The notes under the pieces: model-generated
Told to the model about the DNA's origin: nothing
The model's input: the letters and a program-made list of their open reading frames with translations, nothing else
The model's database searches: none
Source: CAZCGA01 sp964498075
GTDB taxonomy: Bacteria > Desulfobacterota > Binatia > HRBIN30
Reading direction: 5' to 3'
DNA length: 37,174 nt
Assembly (NCBI GenBank): GCA_964498075.1
Contig: CAZCGA010000054.1
Location: 1 to 37,174 of the forward strand
Position numbers and translations under genes: made by a program
In this document: piece after piece, positions 33,613 to 37,174 of the stretch
Layout: each line of letters begins with the position of its first letter
How positions within the stretch are numbered: the stretch's first letter is position 1

Positions 33613-34734
33613 ATGGCCAGCGTCGAGTTCGAGCACATCGACAAAGTGTATCCCGGCGGGACGCGCGCCGTCTCCGACTGCACGTTGCGCATCGATGATG
33701 GAGAGCTGGTCGTCTTCGTCGGCCCATCGGGCTGCGGCAAGTCGACGTTGCTCCGTCTGCTCGCCGGGCTGGAGCCGGTGACCGGCGGCACGCTGCGCAT
33801 CGGCGACCGCGTGGTCAACGACCTGCCGCCGCAGGAACGCAACATCGCCATGGTGTTCCAAGACTACGCCCTCTACCCGTTCATGTCGGTGCGGCGCAAC
33901 CTCGAGTTCCCGCTGCAGATGCGCAAGCTGCCGGCAGCGGAGATGCAGCGGCGCGTCGCCTGGGTGGCCGGGCTGCTCGACATCGCGCCTCTGCTCGACC
34001 GGCTTCCGAAGCAGCTCTCGGGCGGGCAGCGGCAGCGGGTGGCGATGGGACGCGCGCTGGTGCGCGAACCGACCGTCTTCTTGCTCGACGAGCCGCTGTC
34101 CAACCTCGACGCCAAGCTGCGTGGGCAAGTGCGGGCCGAGATCGGCGAGCTGCAGCAACGCACCAACACGACGATGATCTACGTCACGCACGATCAGGTG
34201 GAAGCGATGACCCTGGGCCACCGCGTCGCGGTGCTGAATCAGGGGCGTCTGCAGCAGGTCGCCCCGCCCCGCGAGCTGTACGATCATCCCGCCAACGTCT
34301 TCGTCGCCGGCTTCATCGGCAACCCGCCGATGAATTTGTTTCCGACGCGCGCCGTACTCGACGAGCGTGGCCGCAGCTGCATCACCATCGGCAACCACGT
34401 CGCGCCGCTCGCGCCACACCGCGCCGTCCAGGAGCTGATCCGTCTACAGCCGGATACTCCGCTGACCGCCGGCATTCGGCCTGAGGTCTTTCAGCTTGCA
34501 CCCGCGGAATCCACGGACGGCTCGGTCCCGGCGATTGTCGAGAACGTCGAGTACCTCGGTCACGAGACGCTCGCCCACACTCGTGTCGATGATCCGACGC
34601 GGGACGGCGCGATCCGGTTGATCGCTCGACTGCAGGGCATGCACGAGCTGCGGCGCGGCGACGGCGTCCGCCTGCAGGTCGACGCAGAACGCATTCATCT
34701 GTTCAAGCCGGACGGGTCGGCAGTGGTCGGCTGA
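33613..34734 (+). CDS. ATPase of a carbohydrate ABC importer (MalK/UgpC/MsmK type)
   Basis: 373 residues, the normal length for MalK-like proteins. Walker A GPSGCGKST, Q-loop VFQDYALYP, signature LSGGQRQRVAMGRAL, Walker B VFLLDEPLSNLD and H-loop VTHDQ are all intact. The C-terminal ~140 residues form the TOBE/regulatory domain (FIGNPPMNLFP, LTAGIRPEVFQLAP). ATG 33613 is preceded by GGGAGGGGG and starts exactly at the family N-terminus (MASVEFEHIDKVYPGG). It is the only importer ATPase in the window, so it probably powers the permeases at 24502-26237, although it is transcribed with opgGH on the other strand. Confidence 0.94.
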   Translation: MASVEFEHIDKVYPGGTRAVSDCTLRIDDGELVVFVGPSGCGKSTLLRLLAGLEPVTGGTLRIGDRVVNDLPPQERNIAMVFQDYALYPFMSVRRNLEFPLQMRKLPAAEMQRRVAWVAGLLDIAPLLDRLPKQLSGGQRQRVAMGRALVREPTVFLLDEPLSNLDAKLRGQVRAEIGELQQRTNTTMIYVTHDQVEAMTLGHRVAVLNQGRLQQVAPPRELYDHPANVFVAGFIGNPPMNLFPTRAVLDERGRSCITIGNHVAPLAPHRAVQELIRLQPDTPLTAGIRPEVFQLAPAESTDGSVPAIVENVEYLGHETLAHTRVDDPTRDGAIRLIARLQGMHELRRGDGVRLQVDAERIHLFKPDGSAVVG

Positions 34735-34744
34735 CCCCGTATCC

Positions 34745-35362
34745 TCAGACGCGCGCGACGTGTCGATGGACGAGGTCGCGCAGCACGCGGACGGTCGGCC
34801 CAAGTGCCAGACCCAGGTCACGCAGCTCGCCGTTGGCCGCGGCATCACAGGTGCGCTCGAGGGTGAACAGCAGCACGGCATCTTCTTCGCCGGTCCGCGC
34901 CGGTCCCCGCAAAGCCGCCCGCAGCTGGCGCAACATGCGCAGCTGCCGCCGCCGCTGGCCGCGATAGAAACGCCCCACCGTGCGGTCCGACGCCGCCAGG
35001 GACAACAAGCTGCTGCGCAGCCCGCGCCAGCGCCGATGCAGCGGCAGTACCAGCTCGACGATCCGCGTGGCCACGGCGGCCGCGGTACCGCCGGCGCGGA
35101 CCTCGGCCTCGATCGCCGCCCACTCCGCCGTCACCCACTCTTCGTACGCCGCCAGCAGGATCGCGCGTTTGTCGGGGAAGTGCTTGTAGAACGTCCCGGG
35201 AGCGTACCCGGCGGCGCGGGCGATGCGATTCGAGTCGGTGCCGTGATAGCCGTCGCGGTTGAACACCGCGGCGGCGGCCGCCACCAAGCGCGCACGCGTC
35301 GCCACCGGCGTGCCGCGCGCCGGCCGGACCGCCTCCTCCGGTGATCTCGTCCGCTTGCGCAC
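34745..35362 (-). CDS. TetR/AcrR-family transcriptional repressor
   Basis: 205 residues. The N-terminal helix-turn-helix is RARLVAAAAAVFNRDGYHGTDSNRIARAAGYAPGTFYKHFPDKRAILLAAY (about residues 23-75), with the invariant FYKHF-type recognition helix end. The C-terminal ligand domain is Arg- and Leu-rich and not assignable. The start is GTG at 35362 with AAGG upstream. It is divergent from an alpha/beta hydrolase, and a perfect 22-bp palindrome lies between them (35399-35420). By family habit it represses both itself and the hydrolase until a small hydrophobic ligand binds. It is convergent with the importer ATPase gene, with a ten-base spacer. Confidence 0.92.
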   Translation of the reverse strand: MRKRTRSPEEAVRPARGTPVATRARLVAAAAAVFNRDGYHGTDSNRIARAAGYAPGTFYKHFPDKRAILLAAYEEWVTAEWAAIEAEVRAGGTAAAVATRIVELVLPLHRRWRGLRSSLLSLAASDRTVGRFYRGQRRRQLRMLRQLRAALRGPARTGEEDAVLLFTLERTCDAAANGELRDLGLALGPTVRVLRDLVHRHVARV

Positions 35363-35398
35363 GGATCGCCTTCTAGCACACTTGCGCCGGCCTCGTCA

Positions 35399-35420
35399 GT
35401 AGTGATAGATGTATCACTAC
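35399..35420. promoter_or_regulatory. Perfect palindrome, probable TetR operator
   Basis: Arms GTAGTGATA and TATCACTAC match without error and are separated by four bases (GATG). It lies 37 bases upstream of the tetR start and 33 bases upstream of the hydrolase start, in AT-richer DNA than its surroundings, and would overlap the likely -10 regions of either gene. Confidence 0.75.
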
Positions 35421-35452
35421 GTCCTACGGGCAAGAGACGGAAGGAGGATCTG

Positions 35453-36424
35453 ATGGCGACGTTACGATCGGTGGTGGGCGCAACCGCGCCTTGGAAGGAT
35501 GTCGGCGTCGACGGCGTCCGGCTGGCGTACGACGACGACGGCGCCGGGCCGGCGCTCGTGTGCGTACATGCAACCGGCCATGGCGCGGGAGACTTCGCAC
35601 CCCTGCGGGAACGGCTACGCGGGCGCTACCGCGTGCTGGCGCTCGACTGGCCGGGTCACGGAAGCTCGGACGACGATGCCGTCCCCGCCAGCGCCGCGCG
35701 CTACGCCGATCTGCTCGCGGGCTTCCTCGACGCGGTTGCGATCGAGGCGCCGGTGATCCTGGGCAACTCGATCGGTGGCGCGGCGGCGATCCGCGTTGCG
35801 GCGCGGCAGCCGGGGCGGGTGCGCGCGCTGGTGCTCGCCAATCCCGGCGGTCTCGACCGCGTCGATGCGCTGACGCGCCCGGTGACGCGCCTGATGGCCC
35901 GCTTCTTCGAAGCGGGTGCGCGCGGCGCGCGCTGGTACCCGCGCGCTTTCGCTGCCCTGTACGGCCGCGTCCTGCCACAGCCGCCGGCCGCCGCGCAGCG
36001 GGCGCGCATTGTCGCCTCGGCCGTCGAAGTCGCGCCGGTACTGGCGCAAGCCTGGCGCAGCTTCGGTGCACCCGACGCCGACGTGCGTGGGCTGGCGGAG
36101 CGCATCACGTGCCCCGTCTTGTTCGCCTGGGCCACGGGGGATTGGATCAACCAGCTCGGCCGCTGCCGGCCGGCCATTCAGCGGTTTCCGAACGCCCGGT
36201 TGGAAACCTTCCGCGGCGGACACGCCGCGTTCCTGGAAGACACGGAGGCCTTCGCGGACTCGCTCGAGCGCTTCCTGGCCGAATGTGTGCGCGACGTACC
36301 TACTACAGCGGTACCAGGCGGATCGGTAGGCCGTCCATCGGCGGCGCGATCGGCGCTTGCTGGGCCGGCATCTGATGAACGTCGGGAACGCTCCAGCGGT
36401 AGCGCTGCACCATCTGGTGCATGA
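35453..36424 (+). CDS. Alpha/beta-fold hydrolase with an aberrant C-terminal tail
   Basis: 323 residues as read. ATG 35453 is preceded by AAGGAGG. The fold elements are all present: oxyanion region VCVHATGHGAGDF, LALDWPGHGSSDD, nucleophile elbow GNSIGGAA (Ser), the acid in FAWATGDWINQ, and the catalytic His in RGGHAAFLEDTEAF. The normal domain end is near FLAECVRDV (about 36299). The last ~41 residues (PTTAVPGGSVGRPSAARSAL…) are not hydrolase-like: they are encoded antisense to a cytochrome P450 fragment, so the original stop codon seems lost. It probably cleaves an ester, epoxide or C-C bond; substrate unknown. Likely controlled by the divergent TetR. Confidence 0.88.
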   Translation: MATLRSVVGATAPWKDVGVDGVRLAYDDDGAGPALVCVHATGHGAGDFAPLRERLRGRYRVLALDWPGHGSSDDDAVPASAARYADLLAGFLDAVAIEAPVILGNSIGGAAAIRVAARQPGRVRALVLANPGGLDRVDALTRPVTRLMARFFEAGARGARWYPRAFAALYGRVLPQPPAAAQRARIVASAVEVAPVLAQAWRSFGAPDADVRGLAERITCPVLFAWATGDWINQLGRCRPAIQRFPNARLETFRGGHAAFLEDTEAFADSLERFLAECVRDVPTTAVPGGSVGRPSAARSALAGPASDERRERSSGSAAPSGA

Positions 36425-36488
36425 CGGCCTTGACCTGCACTTCCGCATCGTGGTTGTCCAACTGTCGATGCTGTGCATTACTCCGCAC
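36303..36488 (-). pseudogene. Remnant of a cytochrome P450 C-terminus
   Basis: On the minus strand, AEVQVKAVMHQMVQRYRWSV followed by PAQQAPIAPPMDGLPIRLVPL and a TAG stop at 36303 matches the C-terminal L-helix and final beta-strands of bacterial P450s (pattern HFAxMEVKAxxHQxxxRYRxSVP … PxxPxDGLPxRL). The alignment fades near residue 10, where the heme Cys should be but is replaced (RQLDNHDAE). Nothing P450-like lies further upstream, where a methyltransferase gene begins on the other strand. Only about 55 of the usual ~400 residues remain, so the gene is truncated and cannot be functional. Confidence 0.6.
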
Positions 36489-37090
36489 CGATGAACGTCA
36501 GCGAGTGGCGAGAGGTCTGGAAGCGAGCGCAGGCGCGCGGCGCGACCTACCCGCATCAGCTCGCCTTCCTGTTGGAGCTGCCGCTGCGGAAGCTCATCTT
36601 CTCGCCACGCCAGCTGGCGGCGCGGCTGCAGCTGCGTGAGGACTTCCGCGTCCTCGAGATCGGACCGGGTCCGGGCTTCTTCAGCGTCGAGGTCGCGCGC
36701 CGCGTACCGCGAGGGCGCTTGGAGCTGTTCGACGTCCAGCGTGAGATGCTCGCCAAGGCGCGCCGCAAGCTCGAGCGCGCGCCACTGCGGAACACAGGAT
36801 GCGTTCAAGGTGACGCGCGCACCCTGCCCTATCGTGATGCGACGTTCGACGTGGCGTTCCTCATCGCCGTGCTCGGCGAGATTGCGGACCCGCCAGCGGG
36901 TGTGCGCGAGGTCTACCGCGTCCTACGCCCAGGCGGCTTGCTCTCGGTCACCGAGCTGCCCGGCGACCCCGACTTCACGCCGCTCGACGCGCTACGGACC
37001 TTGGCGGAGCAAGCCGGCTTCCAATTCGAGACAAGCTTCGGCAAGCCGAGCAACTTCACCGCGAACTTCCGCAAGCCGGTCCGAGTCTAG
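36473..37090 (+). CDS. Class I SAM-dependent methyltransferase (UbiE-like)
   Basis: 205 residues from ATG 36473, or 199 from ATG 36491. Motif I VLEIGPGPGFFSVEVARR (around residue 58), acidic strand-2 end RLELFDVQ, motif II-like DVAFLIAVLGEIADP and post-motif REVYRVLRPGGLLSVTELP are all intact. It is shorter than most members and ends in GKPSNFTANFRKPVRV, the usual last strand, so it seems complete. It overlaps the P450 remnant by a few bases on the opposite strand. Substrate unknown. No ribosome binding site is convincing for either start. Confidence 0.88.
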   Translation: MHYSAPMNVSEWREVWKRAQARGATYPHQLAFLLELPLRKLIFSPRQLAARLQLREDFRVLEIGPGPGFFSVEVARRVPRGRLELFDVQREMLAKARRKLERAPLRNTGCVQGDARTLPYRDATFDVAFLIAVLGEIADPPAGVREVYRVLRPGGLLSVTELPGDPDFTPLDALRTLAEQAGFQFETSFGKPSNFTANFRKPVRV

Positions 37091-37174
37091 ACTAGCAGGC
37101 TGCTGAAAAACTCGAAGAGCACCCTTCGAGAGCCTACCAATGAACCGTTCGTCGAGCGTTCCCCTCCTTACCAA
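37091..37174. mobile_element. Possible insertion-sequence end at the right edge
   Basis: GCAGGCTGCTGAAAAACTC (about 37100-37118) resembles the terminal repeat of several IS families (from memory, GGCTGCTGAAAAA-type ends). No transposase is visible because the window ends; only about 60 bases would belong to the element. Weak call. Confidence 0.3.

Noticed and set aside
32935..34419. Long minus-strand frame under the glycosidase and ATPase genes
   Set aside because: Antisense shadow of two well-supported genes.

Overview
The window is GC-rich (roughly two thirds G+C by eye), densely coding, and carries no rRNA, tRNA, CRISPR array or complete insertion sequence that I can support. The gene content suggests an uncultured Gram-negative soil or groundwater bacterium of the old 'Deltaproteobacteria' / Candidatus Binatota type: periplasmic glucan genes opgG-opgH, secreted proteins with long Thr-Pro stalks, and C-terminal dockerin-like EF-hand modules of the GDxDGxxxVTVEELVxGVNIALG type. 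The taxonomic guess rests on these protein styles only. Two runs of N (100 at 7157-7256 and 10 at 16234-16243) mark a scaffolded draft assembly, and each breaks a gene.

Layout. 1-437: 3' end of a surface beta-helix protein. 568-3070 (minus): a DUF3015 protein and a DUF4105/Lnb-like envelope protein. 3292-4320 (plus): a VAT-1-like quinone reductase family enzyme, facing away from them. 4373-23648 (minus): a long accessory block. At its upstream end are two secreted proteins that share a leader (23648-21361). A 338-base leader with a promoter candidate follows. Next comes an essentially gapless series of overlapping genes: two proteins with a repeated two-cysteine domain, an ABC exporter, a Cys-rich anchored protein, a methyltransferase, three GT4 glycosyltransferases, an APH-like kinase and a GT28-like glycosyltransferase. 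The series ends with a giant four-domain protein with a mucin-like Thr-Pro stalk and a CBM60-like anchored protein. Translational overlaps (ATGA, TAATG) tie most of these genes together.

23771-34734: a sugar locus read in two directions. The minus-strand operon encodes a binding lipoprotein, two permeases and a cupin protein. The plus-strand operon encodes OpgG, OpgH, a DUF3131/glycoamylase-like glycosidase and the MalK/UgpC-type ATPase that the importer lacks. I infer a locus that makes a beta-1,2-type glucan, trims it and takes up the products.

34745-37174: a TetR regulator divergent from an alpha/beta hydrolase, with a perfect 22-bp palindrome between them; an antisense remnant of a cytochrome P450 C-terminus under the hydrolase tail; a small methyltransferase; and an insertion-sequence-end-like motif at the right edge.

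The two most interesting systems are the glycosyltransferase/kinase/exporter operon bracketed by mucin-like secreted proteins that share an unrecognised domain, and the combined OPG synthesis / sugar import locus.
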